NCBI GenBank assembly: GCA_021234155.1
Contig: JAJEKV010000025.1
Coordinates: 538,474-602,473 of the forward strand
Length of the DNA: 64,000 nucleotides
Direction of reading: 5' to 3'
Source: Isoetes taiwanensis
Taxonomy: Eukaryota; Streptophyta; Lycopodiopsida; Isoetales; Isoetaceae
A program made the translations under genes and the position numbers. Shown one piece after another: positions 1 through 11,568 of this stretch (within the stretch, counting starts at the first letter, position 1; each line of letters opens with the position of its first letter). The notes below the pieces were generated by a model that had not been told where the DNA came from, made no database searches, and worked only from the letters and a program-made list of their open reading frames with translations.

Positions 1-672
1 CTAATGCAGAAAGGTATTCCTCGCCAGATTAAAAAAAAAACTTGTAGAAATCAACAAAAGGGCATATCCTTTCCACATGAGAGACAACAGGAAATTGAGA
101 CTTTTAGAGAGATGAAAAGGAAGGCGTGCAAGATAGAGGTACTGCTGCATTGTCTGCATTATACAAAGTTATGAAGCTCAAGTTAGTACGCACAATTCTC
201 TTATATTTGAAACTATAATGATATAACACTATTGCTGGAGAGAGAAGTTAGAAAAAAAGAGGGAATACTTCTTCTGCCAGCAGAGGTTCTTCATCACTAC
301 AAACCTTATCCAATAAGAAGGAAACATTCCTAATCACGCAATTCCATATCTCCCTTTTGTAGCATAAGATGCATGTTTACAGGGATGACGTGTCTTTAGC
401 AACTCCAAAGCATTTTCTTCGAAAATTGGAGATCTAGGCATCGGAATATTTTATCAAGGGCATTTCTCTGGATCCATAAATGGAAAAGAACATACCTTTA
501 CTGTGCGGTGTCGGCATTGCCAGTAGCTCCATACATTACATAAATTTATCCAAAGTGCCACTTGGGGAAGTTTTAGGTGTTTGCCTTCAATAATAGGGTC
601 CATAGAGGCGAATTAAACACAGTTGGAGGCTTTCGTTTTGTAGGGAACCTGCTGTGTACAAGGCTTTTTCAA
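1..672. other. No gene recognised
   Basis: AT-rich sequence without a convincing coding region, RNA gene or repeat that I can identify. The 75-codon open stretch starting at 577 runs into the duplicated segment described next and has no recognisable motif. Confidence 0.5.
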
Positions 673-1003
673 GCTTTAACAATGCAAAATCCCCTTCAAA
701 ACTATGACGTAATATGTCTTATAAGCGACCTTGCTATCTCTTTTCTCTTAAGCCACTTAAGCTTGGATGTGCTAAGCAATCTGTTAAATACCATGCAGTC
801 ATAAAACCTCCACACTAAAACAATAGAGCAGTCTAATGCATCTGGGAGCTCTACGGCTAGTGGCATTTCCGAAGTAAAGGCAAAGCAGGTATGCCTTCTA
901 GATAGAGGCTTTAAAATACCTCTTGTTTGTGGCTATGGAAACCATGCCTCCTCTGGAGGAATAAAAAAACACATGCCCATGAATGCGACAAGTCCACTAT
1001 TTA

Positions 1004-1250
1004 AAGCCTTGATCTCCTAAAATCAAAATTGGAATTAAAATTATGCATAACCAACTCGAAATCAAACAGGAGAAAATACCTTCAGAAATAGAAGGATTCT
1101 TGAATTCTTTAAGGACATACAAGCCCACTTTTAAAGCCTTGATCACCTAAAATCAAAATTGGAATTAAAATTATGCATAACCAATTCGAAATCAAACAGG
1201 AGAAAATACCTTTAGAAATACAAGAATTCTTGAATTCTTTAAGGACAGAA
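1004..1250 (+). repeat. Tandem duplication, about 120 bp
   Basis: A segment starting near 1004 (AAGCCTTGATCTCCTAAAAT) is repeated nearly perfectly from about 1131. Each copy ends in an EcoRI-like GAATTCTTGAATTC stretch. It lies inside the arm of the fold-back duplication. Confidence 0.8.
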
Positions 1251-1748
1251 TATCCACAGAAGAGAGCATTGTCATTTTATATGACTGCAGAATCATATTG
1301 CCATATGCACCGAGTCAAATTAAAATAAAATAAAAGGCATCAGACCAATCAAATAGAAAGACATCACAGCAATCTGATGACATCGTCTTTCTCCATCTTT
1401 TGTTTTGCGGCATTTGGGAGCTCTACATCTAGTGGCATTTCTGAAGTAAAGGCAAAGCAGTTATGATAGAGGCTTTAAAATACCTCAGGCAAACACCATA
1501 CCCACAAAAGTGATCCTTCCACAGATGTTCCAGATATTTTTTAGCATGAAAACATCCTGCAAAACAATGGAGGCCCAAATGCTGAGTTTATGAATGCTGT
1601 CATCGAGAGCTTAGTCTACATCATGAAACAGGAGACAAAAGTGCAGAACTAAAACAACAAATTGCCATTGTACTTCTACTCTGCCATATGCATGCTAATT
1701 GGATATAACCTAACCTGCATAACTCACCTTTTTCTTCGTGAAACTCAG

Positions 1749-1863
1749 AGATTACAGTTATTTAAGAATGGGATAAGAGATTACAGTTATTTAAGAATGG
1801 GATAAGAGATTACAGGTTATTTAAGAATGGGATCAGAGATTACAGTTAATCAACAATGGGATT
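1749..1863 (+). repeat. 29-bp minisatellite, four copies
   Basis: Four successive copies of a 29-bp unit (AGATTACAGTTATTTAAGAA followed by TGGGATAAG) begin at 1749, 1778, 1807 and about 1837. The last copy is diverged. The array ends directly before the LINE target site. Confidence 0.85.
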
Positions 1864-1865
1864 AC

Positions 1866-3320
1866 CATTAAAAGATATGTTTTTTTTTTTTTAAGAACGT
1901 GTTTTACTTCATATTATACACTCAACATATTACAAAGTACTTCCAGAAGTAAGAAATGTCCCTGAAGCATCAATCACTTTTAGATGATCACACCATATTG
2001 GAAATTTAATACGATCAGGCCAATTGGAGATCTGAAAGCAATTATACAACTTCTTACGAATTTCTTGAAGCACCACCTGAGAAGAAATACGCTTATCATA
2101 AAAGACCTTTCTTCGCCTTCGCTTCCATACACTCCATATTAGCCAAGACTTTGCCATGTGAAATGCAATCCTTTTAGAAGCAGTCCACTGATTTGGATAA
2201 ATACCCAAAAGAAAGTGTCGACTATCCAAAGATACTCCAAAAAGAGAATGCACCCCGGGACCTAAGACTACTCGTTTCCGCACAAAAATATAAAAAGTGC
2301 TCCAATGTTTCAATGCATCGCTCACACATTGGGCAAAGTGGGCTTACTCCGTGCTTAAAGCGATGAACCATCTCATTAAGTCTCAAAGAGCGATGAATCA
2401 CCCGCCAAAGTAGAACATTTACCTTTGGAGGATTATATTTAGACCAAACAAGGTTCGGATGGATTGCCATTGAGAAGGCAAAGTCGTAAGTGCCATTTTC
2501 GAGAAGGTGGTAAAGCTTGGAGGAGCAATCGTAGCATGAACTTACTAGCTTCTTGCCTTCTTTAATACCTTGAACAAAGTTCCAAAGAACTCTTGTCACC
2601 AACCTTCTTAATTAAAAGGAAGAGCACTTGCTACATAAGCCCATATAATCGATATCTTTATCCAACAACCCATATTTTCTCCCGAAACCATTGCCAAGGA
2701 GCAATGTCAATACCAAAATACCATTCGTTCAATAGAAATAATACCGCTCTCCTCCACCTCGCTTGAGAATGCATGCATAAATTCTGGGTGTAGTTGTCCA
2801 TGAGTATACAAAGGCAAACTGTAAAGGGGAAGATGCCCGGAGACAAGCTTCCCAATCAAATGTAATCACTGTTGAACTACCTTCCGGGCCCGAAGCAAGC
2901 CTTTCAAGATCTTGGAGAGGCATGTGAATAAGCTTTCAATGGATATAACCATGCCCAAGGGAGCTCAATTCTCACACCTCGCTTTTATGAAAAACCATAC
3001 ACTTCTTTTTGATTGTTTAAGTAACTTCATACACGGTGATGCACAATCATCTTTCAACAAATCGAACAATAGCTTAGAAGCTAAGACCCTACCCTGTAAA
3101 GAAAGATCCAACATACCAAGTCCTCCTTGTTGTTTAAACAACATACATTTCTTCCACGCCACCTTCACAGTGCCTCCTTGATCGGTACACCAGACAAAAT
3201 CTCTTACAATCTTTTTTATCTCTGCAAACTTAGAAGCTGGAGCCAATAGAACCGAAACCAAATAAATATGCGTATTGTTCAATACTGACTTTTATCTTTT
3301 ATTGTTCATTAAAAGATATG
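1866..3320 (-). mobile_element. 5'-truncated LINE with target-site duplication
   Basis: CATTAAAAGATATG occurs at 1866-1879 and again at 3307-3320. Between them the minus strand reads as the 3' end of a non-LTR retrotransposon and finishes in a 13-A tail (T run 1880-1892 on the plus strand). A 14-bp target-site duplication plus a poly(A) tail is the standard product of target-primed reverse transcription. The insert is about 1.43 kb, so only the end of ORF2 survives and the copy cannot move by itself. It landed beside a minisatellite, inside an older duplicated region. Confidence 0.88.
1930..3282 (-). pseudogene. LINE ORF2 C-terminal remnant (RT end and zf-RVT)
   Basis: Several frames on the minus strand carry pieces of a plant LINE polyprotein. 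Near 3282-2965 is the post-RT segment with AWKKCMLFKQQGGLGMLDL, the usual 'W..C.P...GGLGI.DL' signature. Near 2480-2290 is the zinc-binding reverse-transcriptase domain, with W-S-K-Y-N-P-P-K-V, then CPMCERCIETLEHFLYFC, which supplies the C-x2-C...H-x3-C ligands. The pieces lie in different frames and are separated by stops, and the catalytic RT palm and endonuclease are absent. The remnant is non-functional. Confidence 0.8.
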
Positions 3321-4436
3321 TTTTTGTCTTGTGAAAAAGTGCAAAACATCGGATACTTGAAAATAGTAACCAATTTTATCACAATGAACCATTTTTCACT
3401 GTCGTTGAGAACATGAAAACTTGTTGGCTGAAGTAGCCGTACAAATAAATTGATGAAGCATTTGGCATATTAGTTGTGACTGTGTATAAGCACCAAGGCG
3501 AGGATACGAATTTTTAGCATGCTGCTTTGCGTCTTATATACGCTTTGTTGGTATCATTTTGCGCCACAGAGCATTGTGAATCCACAATTGGTATGACAGA
3601 GCAAAGGCGGCCAAGCATCATCGCAGAAGATCCTTGAAGAAATGACATGTCTCAATCATTCAACAGGAAATGTCAAGCCAAGCAAGACTCCTTTGAAGAA
3701 TACACCAAGAGCCATTTAACGACCCACTCACTGCCAAAATAGCAACAACAGATCGGCATAAAATCAAAATGGCTTTGCAAATTTAAGATCCAAATGCGTC
3801 GCAATGGGCAAACGACATGCCCCACATTGGCATACCCTATTCTTAACCGTGCTTTAACAATGCAAAATCCCCTTCAAAACTACGACCTAATATGTCTTAT
3901 AACGACCTTGCTATCTCTTTTCTCTTAAGCCACTTAAGCTTGGATGTGAATCTGTTAAATACCATGCAGTCATAAAACCTCCACACTAAAACGATAGGGC
4001 AGTCTAATGCATCTTATGATTTGATGTCTTTTTATTTGATTGGTCTGATGCCTTTTATTTTATTTTAATTTGATTGGGTGCATGTGGCAATATGATTCTG
4101 CAGCCATATAAAACGACAGTGCTCTCTTCTATCTATCTATCTTCTGACGTTAAAATACTATCTATCTATCTTCTGTGGATATGCTGTCCTTAAAGAATTC
4201 AAGAATTCTTGTATTTCTGAAGGTATTTTCTCCTGTTTGATTTCGAATTGGTTATGCATAATTTTAATTCCATTTTTGGTTTTAGGAGATCAAGGCTTTA
4301 AATATTGGGCTTGTCACATTCATGGGCCATTGTTTTTTTTTTTTAAATCGTTCAGAGGAGGCATGATCTCCGTAGCCACAAACAAGAGGTATTTTAAAGC
4401 CCCTATCTAGAAGACATACCTGCTTTGCCTTTACTT

Positions 4437-5259
4437 CATATATCGATGTTATTCAATATCCATTTGATAATCTATGAGAACCACCAATTTCAACAAATCA
4501 TAACGACTTCACTACAAATGAAGACGACCTTGCAGCATCTACTCCTCTTCATACAACCTTGGTGACACATGGGCTTGCAGAATTTTAGTCGGCTCTAAGA
4601 GACATTTTTGAACGAACTCCTTGTAAAGAAGTTGCAACAACATTTGCTGGCACGGCGTATTGTGGCCCATTTCCTTCATTCAACACTGTACCTCTGCCTT
4701 ATTCGGGTACAGCTTCACTTGATTTGTTTTCCTCTACGAGCACACCACTAAGGGTAGAGGGGGTCACCCCTAAAGTAGAACTCTCATCAGAAGATGAAGA
4801 CACCAACGAGGTTATTATTTCCATTTATTCCGCTTGCTCCATATGTCCCATTAGCCTCTTCTGTGCATTCTGTTTCATGGTTCCAGTGCTCCTTGTGGAC
4901 TCGTTTCTCCCTTTATTTATTTCACATTTTTCAATCTGTTTTTTAGATTCGACTTGCTCTATTCTAGGCAAGCGAATTAAGACATTGCCATTTAGCTTTA
5001 GAGCGTGCATTTGCCTAACTTGCCATTTATCTTTAGAGAGTGTATTTGCCTAACCGGAATTAAACACTAGAATAACATTTGTCATTAGTGCTCTTCTTAG
5101 GTTATTGGAGATTATTTCGGTTCTTTTGCTTAAGCTCTACGATCACACCTGTTTAACAACCTCTAAACTACCTTTAAAGATTGGTGGTTCAATGGTAAGA
5201 ACCTCATTCTTGACATAATTTTGTCAGAGCGCATTTCCCTAGTAAAACACAAAAAATAC
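4437..5259. other. No gene recognised
   Basis: A 109-codon plus-strand open stretch (4724-5053) has no motif I recognise, and its reverse strand is partly open as well. I treat it as chance. This interval is the 3' flank of the minus-strand ARM-repeat gene. Confidence 0.4.
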
Positions 5260-7424
5260 CTATTTGCTTGCTAGGGCTTCATGTCGGACCAGCTCGATGC
5301 AGAAATTTTCTGAGCCAGAAATTGTCTTTATCAGGTTCTTTAGCTTCTCTTCTATCCTCATTCCATGCATTAAATTCACATCTTTTTGCATTAGGGTTAC
5401 TGCCAGAGCTACGGCATGGCGTCTTAAGCATGGGACTGCATCTGACCTTGTATCAAGCAACCGTTCTAGCACTTCCTTCTCATGCATAATTTTTTTGAGC
5501 TCATCCTGTCCAAAATAAGGTGCTAAGCATGTGAGAATATGTAATGCTGATTCTTGTTCCATTTCTGAGGTTCCAACCATCATTTCCAAAGATTTATCAA
5601 ATGCTGATGAAAGGGCTGCTTGATGTTTCTTCATGTCAATATCCCTTAGGACATTTGTGAGTATTTTAGCAGAGCGCCTTCTTATCACCATGTCTTTATC
5701 TGATAACAGATTTATAAACTTACTAAGATTATTTTCGTCATATTCTGGCATGTTCCCTAGAATCCTGCACCAATTTTTGTTCCTCCTATGAGGAGCTGTT
5801 TGAGACAGAATATACAGTGCATCTCCTGCATATTGCCTTAGTTTGCGTGAATTTTTCACTTCCTTTTCATTTTCAAATGGAATCATGCTTTCCTCAGCGT
5901 CTTCTACAAGATATAAATTGCACAAAGTTGGAATTATGTAACCAGTGCTTCCTATTTTATCTCTTTCCTTTGCATCCATGGCCAGACTTGTTAGTATGCA
6001 AATTGCGAGCTTCTTTAGAGAAAGATCTACTTCATTTCTTACCATGCTACAAAGATTTTCCAAGGCGTATTTTGAGATCTGTTTCTTGTGCTCTGTTTCG
6101 GCCAGCTTGTTGAGTAACTGCAATGCCTTTTTCTTTTTTTCAAACGGTTCACCATGGATTCTGAAAGCCGTTTTGTCAAGTTATGAACAAAACCTATTTT
6201 TAATATATTTCTTGGATTCTTAGCCATGTCATTTAACATCCTTAAGCCCTGTAAGGAGAGTTCATCTTGCCTACTAGATTGACTCCCATGGTTTTCACAG
6301 GTTTGTTTGCCAGTCAGTGAAAATATTGCTTCAAATGCTCCAGGAATAGAAGCAAGTGTGTAGCAGGATGTGGGGCACCACTTAACAACCTGAAGAAGTA
6401 TCTCTGCAGCTTTCTGTCTTGCCTCACATATATCCTCTGATGTGAGCATAACCCTGCAATTATCCCAAGATACGATTTCCAATAGCACTGGAAAAACTTT
6501 GATAACCTCTAGGTTATATCTTTTCTTCAAAATATTTTCCATGATCAGCACACTGCTGTGCTGTTCATCATTCAGATCTGATGATATCTTTATAAATGTA
6601 AAATCTAGGAGAGTGAAGTGGGTACCTTCAAAGATGCTGGAATCCATACATTTACAGTAGACATAGTAGGCATACTGATTCAGAAAGTATTTATGCTTCG
6701 ACTGCAGCAGGTGGTTTGTTATGGTAGCATTTGAGAAAAGGTTTGTTATGGTAGCATCTAAGAAGTCTTTTCTTCTTTCCCAGATTGCTCGTGCACTTAT
6801 GAAAAGAATTGATTCGACCAAGACAACTGAGTAAAAGATAGCAAGGACAGGTACAGATTGATTGCGTTTTGCCTCCCCATAGTCTTTTACTTTAAGAATT
6901 CCAACAAGAGAAAGGGAAACACATAACAGGGAAGCCAAGATCTGCATGACATAAAGAATTGCATTCAGATTGATACCTCTGGACCTGTGCTGCTGTAAAG
7001 GATACTGAGTTTTGAGCTTCCAGTTGCATTCCCTGACATCATCACAGCTAGGATCTTTATTTGCTTCCAGACTTCTGCTGCGCCAGTAGGAGTCACATTG
7101 GACAACTTTTGTGCGAAGTTGCAACTCATGTTGGCTTGTGAGAAGTCTGGCAGCCTTGATGAGCAACAAACTCGCCACAACCCAGAAATGGAATGTTTGG
7201 AGAAGGCCATAGTAACCACTGAGAAGAACTACAGTAGCACACACAAACCCAACTTTTCCAAGTGCGATAGAGACGAGCTCGCAGACCGCCGCACTAGAGG
7301 CTACCCAATTAAGATCACCTTCTGGGCTGGCCTTCTTCTGCTGGACTTGAGGATTTTCAACATCAGGATGCGTTCCATTCATCCTTGTTTTCCCACATTC
7401 TCCATTGCTGGTACCCAATCTCAT
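5260..7424 (-). CDS. Membrane-anchored ARM-repeat protein, BLE2-like, one frameshift
   Basis: Two minus-strand frames form one product of about 720 residues. The first (7424 to ~6110) starts at an ATG. Near residues 45-90 it has hydrophobic segments (ATVVLLSGYYGLL, then VVASLLLIKAARLL). Two more membrane spans follow around ILYVMQILASLLCVSLSLVG and AIFYSVVLVESILFISA. The second frame (6123-5260) is helical and leucine-rich with armadillo-type repeats, e.g. LRQYAGDALYILSQTAP and RRRSAKILTNVL. This layout resembles the plant BLE2 / ARM-superfamily membrane proteins. I base that on pattern, not on a search. The frames overlap at an A-rich tract near 6130-6150, where a single-base indel would join them. 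This could be a sequencing error or a real lesion. Confidence 0.6.
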
Positions 7425-7723
7425 GATCTTAGAGAATGCTGAAGAAGGTTAATTGTCCGGCAGATGTTCTGGATCCATCTCTTGCATTCAATTCGAGAAG
7501 CCCATAAATAGTCAGAAGTCTGCATTCTTCCTTCCCAAATTTTCGATCCAGTCAACAGAAGGCTGATAACAGGATCACACAGATAGGACTCCAAATCCTT
7601 CACGTTTCTTCGTAAGTGATGTCTTGGTAACTTCCTTTTTAAAGATTTGGGAAGACTTGGTGATAAAAATAAGCTGTTGCAGTCGTTGCGACCATAACTA
7701 TAAAATAAAATAAGGGAATTCAA
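7421..7723 (-). CDS. Small open stretch just upstream of the ARM gene
   Basis: A 100-codon minus-strand frame ends within the start region of the ARM-repeat gene, in a different frame. Composition looks protein-like (SLLLTGSKIWEGRMQTSDYL), but I recognise no domain. It may be a 5' exon, or part of the same protein displaced by a frameshift. A degraded copy of this whole stretch exists at 8575-9190. The two copies are similar over coding and non-coding bases alike, so this does not prove that it is translated. Confidence 0.3.
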   Translation of the reverse strand: MNSLILFYSYGRNDCNSLFLSPSLPKSLKRKLPRHHLRRNVKDLESYLCDPVISLLLTGSKIWEGRMQTSDYLWASRIECKRWIQNICRTINLLQHSLRS

Positions 7724-8574
7724 ATGTGTCGGTCCGGCATTAGAAAACTAAGATGAGCTTCTTATGCTTCCCTTTTCCATATGATTTTTTGTGCTACAGT
7801 ATCAGGGTCATTCTAAACGTGCTGGAGCCCGGCCATTAAGATCAAAATCAACGGTTTAGATTTGAGGTGCACCAATTAGGCTTACAGCATGATCAGACCC
7901 CCCCTCTTCCACGTTGTCATTTTTTGTGGGCAACTCCAAAAATCAGGGTTTTTCTGGAATGCAAAGATCCAGGGTTGCTACGAACTTGGTTTTGTCCAAC
8001 CTTGCCTTGGCCGTGTTGCTGTTTTTAGAATCTGCACAATGGCAACCCTCCCCTACAAGGTTGAATAAAATTTGGTTCGATTCAAATTTCGGTATTTCAG
8101 CAACATAAGTATTCTTACTATGGGAGTGTGTGAAGTTCGCAATGTAAAAAGACTAAAAGATTCTTGCTAGCTTCCCCTAATATTCCTTTGGATTCTCTTT
8201 GATCCTCTCGAGATTCTATGAAAAAATCAAAGTCTAAAACAATCCAGAGAACTCAAAGTCAACCTTGAAAGAGAAAATGAAAGTCAACGCTAGAAGCCGA
8301 TGTGATGAACTTCTAGAAATGAAAGGTTTCTTCGAGAGGAAAGGTCAATTGAAACAAAGAAAGTCAAACCTTAGGAATATAGAGATTCCCTGAGATTCTA
8401 TGCACATTTCACTAAGATCCCCATACATTTGGTGTGATCCCCATACATTTGGTGTGATCCTCCAAGATCCCCTATTCTCTAAATGTATTTAACTCCAACA
8501 TCACATAAAATTATGGAGAATATTCATTTTAGGCTCAAGAGAATATACTAATATCTTAGCAAAGGCTTAGGATA

Positions 8575-9190
8575 TTCACAAACCCAACTTTTCCAAGTGC
8601 TATAGCGATGGGCTCGCAAACCCAACTTTTCTAAGTGCTATAGAGATGGGCTCATGAGACCCCAAGACTAGAAGCTACTCAATTCAAATCACCTTCTAGG
8701 TTGCCCTTCTTTTTCTTTGGGATTGAGGATTTTCAACATCAAAATGTGTCGCATTTATCCTCTCATTTCCTACACTCTATCGCTCGCACAAAATAAGGAT
8801 ATTGCTCGGCGGATATAGCCTGTTTCTAGATTTCTCTTGCATTTAATTAGAGGAACCCACAAACTGTTAGAAGTTTGCAATGCATCAACTTTTTGGGCTT
8901 CCAATATAGATTTTTGATCTAGTCAAAGACAGCACTCCATATCCTTCACATTTCTCTCAACTATTCAACTCTGAATGCCCCATTTTTTTTACACGTGATG
9001 TTTTGGTGATCTTTTTTTTTTCCCTAAATATTTTGGGCTATAAAATAGTGTACATTCCAAACAATTAGGGGAGGTTGCGAACACCTCAGTAGAGAAGCTA
9101 ACGGTCTTAGGTAGAAAATAATCTAAGGTTTTGGAATTTCAAATATGCCGGTCCAGCATTAGAAAACAAGATCTTGTCCTCTGCTATAGT
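8575..9190 (-). pseudogene. Degenerate duplicate of the ARM gene 5' region
   Basis: The sequence parallels 7225-7760 over its length. Shared landmarks are ACAAACCCAACTTTTCCAAG, GATTGAGGATTTTCAACATC and, near 9150, the CCGGTCCAGCATTAGAAAAC stretch that lies at 7735 in the parent. It has many substitutions, stops and indels and no usable frame. A short internal piece (about 8580-8650) is itself duplicated. It is a tandem copy of the start of the neighbouring gene without the ARM-repeat part. Confidence 0.75.
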
Positions 9191-9324
9191 GTCAGGAAAG
9201 TGTTGTCCCAAGGTATGTCATTGCTTCTCCATGCCTTTGGCAATAACATAGGAAGAATAGAAAGCAAAGAGCAACCAAGATTAGGATCCTGATTGTATCT
9301 ATCACATTACTCAATTACAACAAC

Positions 9325-10190
9325 ATGATTCTTTTAAATTGTGAATCATTGAATTTGCTCCAACTGTGTGAAGAAGTCCAGTTTTATATGGTTGATGACC
9401 TTTTGCATGAGGCACAGCGTTGTAGAGGATCAAAGTGTGCAAGTGTGCAATCGACTTGCAAGTTCCAAAAGAGAGGCTTACGACATGTACATTTATTAAC
9501 TTTGGATCAGACCGACAAGCCCTTTGCAACTGAAGAAATTGATCCAATCATTTTTGCTGAAATACCAGACAAGGATGCATATCTTGCATTGTATGATGTG
9601 GTCACCTATAATATGATGCATTGGCCCTGTGATACTAGGGATATTCAAATGCTCCTTGCATGCATGATGGTAAGTACATTAGACAATAGTTGGGTCATGC
9701 CATATAATCCATGGCTGCCAGCGTACTTCAACTGCATCAATGTTGAGGTATGTACTACTACTAAGGCCGTTAAATATTTGTACATATCTATAAAGGGCCT
9801 AATACGATCAATGTGAATATAGAAGTAGCGAGTGATGGTGCACCTACTAGCAGGGTACCCACCACAAAGATCCAGTAGGACATGACAGGTTTGATCCAAC
9901 TGCTAGAAGCCTCCTAATGTACTGTGTTAACTCTTCAGGACGAGAGCAATACTATAACGACTCCCATTGATCCGTAGGTGCTATTAATTTTGAAGATCTA
10001 TGCTCTTTCGATGGGTATTAGTGTGCAACATACAAAGAAGTGTGCATTTGTCATGGGTTGCTTCGAGATGACACAAAATGGTTTGAGTCTCTTCAGGAAG
10101 CAGCTGCATGGGATATGCCATCATAGTTGCGACACATGTTCATCATGATTCTCTTAATTCCCTATGGTCGATGATTTTTTGAATGGAACC
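9325..10190 (+). pseudogene. Helitron Rep (helitron-like N domain) remnant
   Basis: The plus-strand frame 9325-9816 matches the Helitron replication-initiator domain. It has FQKRGLRHVHLLTLDQTDKP, where H-V-H is the HUH metal-binding motif, followed by EEIDPIIFAEIPDKD, WVMPYNPWLPAYFNCINVEV and KAVKYLYISIKG. Beyond the stop at 9816, other frames continue the family. DPVGHDRFDPTARS-like sequence lies near 9880 and CICHGLLRDDTKWFESLQEA near 10050, a region that in intact Helitrons leads into the Pif1-type helicase. The usual P before HVH is R here. No helicase motifs follow, so this is a truncated, multiply broken copy. Confidence 0.8.
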
Positions 10191-11157
10191 TTTGTGTTTT
10201 TTTCTTCCCAGAGTGGATATATTAACCTTGTAATTTTAACCTCTAGAAATGAGAGTGCGGAAGGCAAAAAGTAAAATTCAATATGTTCCATGGTTTCATC
10301 GAATTCAATGAGATTAATTTCAAACTTCATAGCTATGCTTCATGACTTAAGACTATATAATTTGGCCTAAATGCAGGCCATCCGAGATATAATAGGTCTT
10401 GAAAATCCAATGAGCTAAACTTCAAACTTCATAGCCACGCTTAGAATTTAATATTAAATCCAGGCAATTTAGATTAAAACGTGGAATTCCACGTTTTACT
10501 ATGTTTCGGGCTTACGGTTTACATTTTCTTTTCTCTTTTTCCTTTTTTCTTTTTTTTCCTTTTCCTTTGGAAGATGTGGTTTGTGTTCATGTACAAAATC
10601 AGATTCTCTCACAATACAAAGATAAAACCCTAAAAACCAGTAACGACTTTAGTTATCCATTGTGATTTTGGAAACAGTCAAAAGAATCAAATTCTTCAGA
10701 TCTTTCTTCTATTGCCAGTATAGCTGAAGAAGGTTAGGGTTTAGGAAGGCATAGAGTGTATTGTTTCCTCCTTCTAAGTTGAGAAACTCTAAACCTTTAT
10801 AAAAGTGAGGCCTAAACCATGAAGCAAAGATATATAGATGGCCTTTACATTCCGAGGCTTCAAACTCACACTCAGGAAAAAAAAAATCTCATTCATAAAC
10901 TTCCAAGATCATATTTGCAATGGGTGCTAACCTAATGGCTGGGGAACCAAAGAAATGTGAAGCACCTGACAAATTAGCTGGTTAATACAGAAAAACTCCA
11001 GGGAAGGAACCAAAGTAGAAGAATTCCAAACTATGCATACTATATGCAATGCATAAGAAAGATATAAAAAAATGTCAAAGATCGCTATTTCTATCAGTAT
11101 GAAAAAAGAAAACAATTTAGGGGAGTGTGCACTTACGAGCAATACCAGCTTGTATAA
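10191..11157. other. No gene recognised
   Basis: Mostly AT-rich sequence. About 10300-10450 contains an imperfect repeat around TTCAAACTTCATAGC. A pyrimidine-rich stretch lies at 10520-10570. The 71-codon minus-strand frame at 10927-11142 is hydrophobic, with no motif I can place. Confidence 0.4.
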
Positions 11158-11568
11158 TCAACATGTATAGCCAAATGCCTTCAATAGAGTCCGCAGGTAT
11201 TGCAGCTTCTCAATGATGAGATAATTAACAATCTTCTTCAAGTGGTCAGCATAAACACTTGGTAAGCTACCTCCAGAGATGAGGTGCTTGTTGAGTGAAA
11301 TAACTGGAAAAACTACACTGAAGGTGTCACCGTAATCGATTGCCCTAAGCTTATGCCACACCAGGTCAAGAAAAATGTTCGCCGGGTGTCGATCCATGGA
11401 AAAATCGAGGGAACCGAGGTAATCTGACATAAAAACCTCTACAAAAAGCTCATTCCCAGCTTGGAGCTTTAGGAACAGTCTACCATCTTTCCTCAGCAAC
11501 TCTGTAGTATTACCCTGGGCATACTTAGAGCTACTGCATCCCTTGCCAAATAACGTGGTGAGCTTAAG
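11158..11568 (-). CDS. Unrecognised exon-like coding stretch
   Basis: The minus-strand frame is open from about 11568 to a stop at 11158 (~136 codons). It has protein-like composition, including NELFVEVFMSDYLGSLDF, a run of hydrophobic/charged residues and a C-terminal LIIEKLQYLRTLLKAFGY helix. In a neighbouring frame just upstream (about 11640-11530), VRIFNRPETSLTLLQIELEA also looks translated, which suggests a frameshift near 11520. I recognise no family. It could be a terminal exon of a host gene or a fragment captured by a transposon. Confidence 0.35.
   Translation of the reverse strand, partial: LKLTTLFGKGCSSSKYAQGNTTELLRKDGRLFLKLQAGNELFVEVFMSDYLGSLDFSMDRHPANIFLDLVWHKLRAIDYGDTFSVVFPVISLNKHLISGGSLPSVYADHLKKIVNYLIIEKLQYLRTLLKAFGYTC

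Larger units (their letters stand above)
673..4436. repeat. Fold-back segmental duplication around a LINE
   Basis: Positions 673-843 recur in direct orientation at 3851-4014 with only a few differences. Immediately after that copy, 4015-4436 is the reverse complement of roughly 871-1365. The region therefore contains a direct repeat followed by an inverted repeat, with the LINE insertion at 1866-3320 in the loop. The arms differ by small indels and substitutions, so the event is not recent. Part of 838-920 is repeated again near 1410-1480. Confidence 0.8.

Noticed and set aside
9311-9547. Minus-strand 78-codon frame
   Set aside because: It is the shadow of the Helitron Rep frame on the plus strand.
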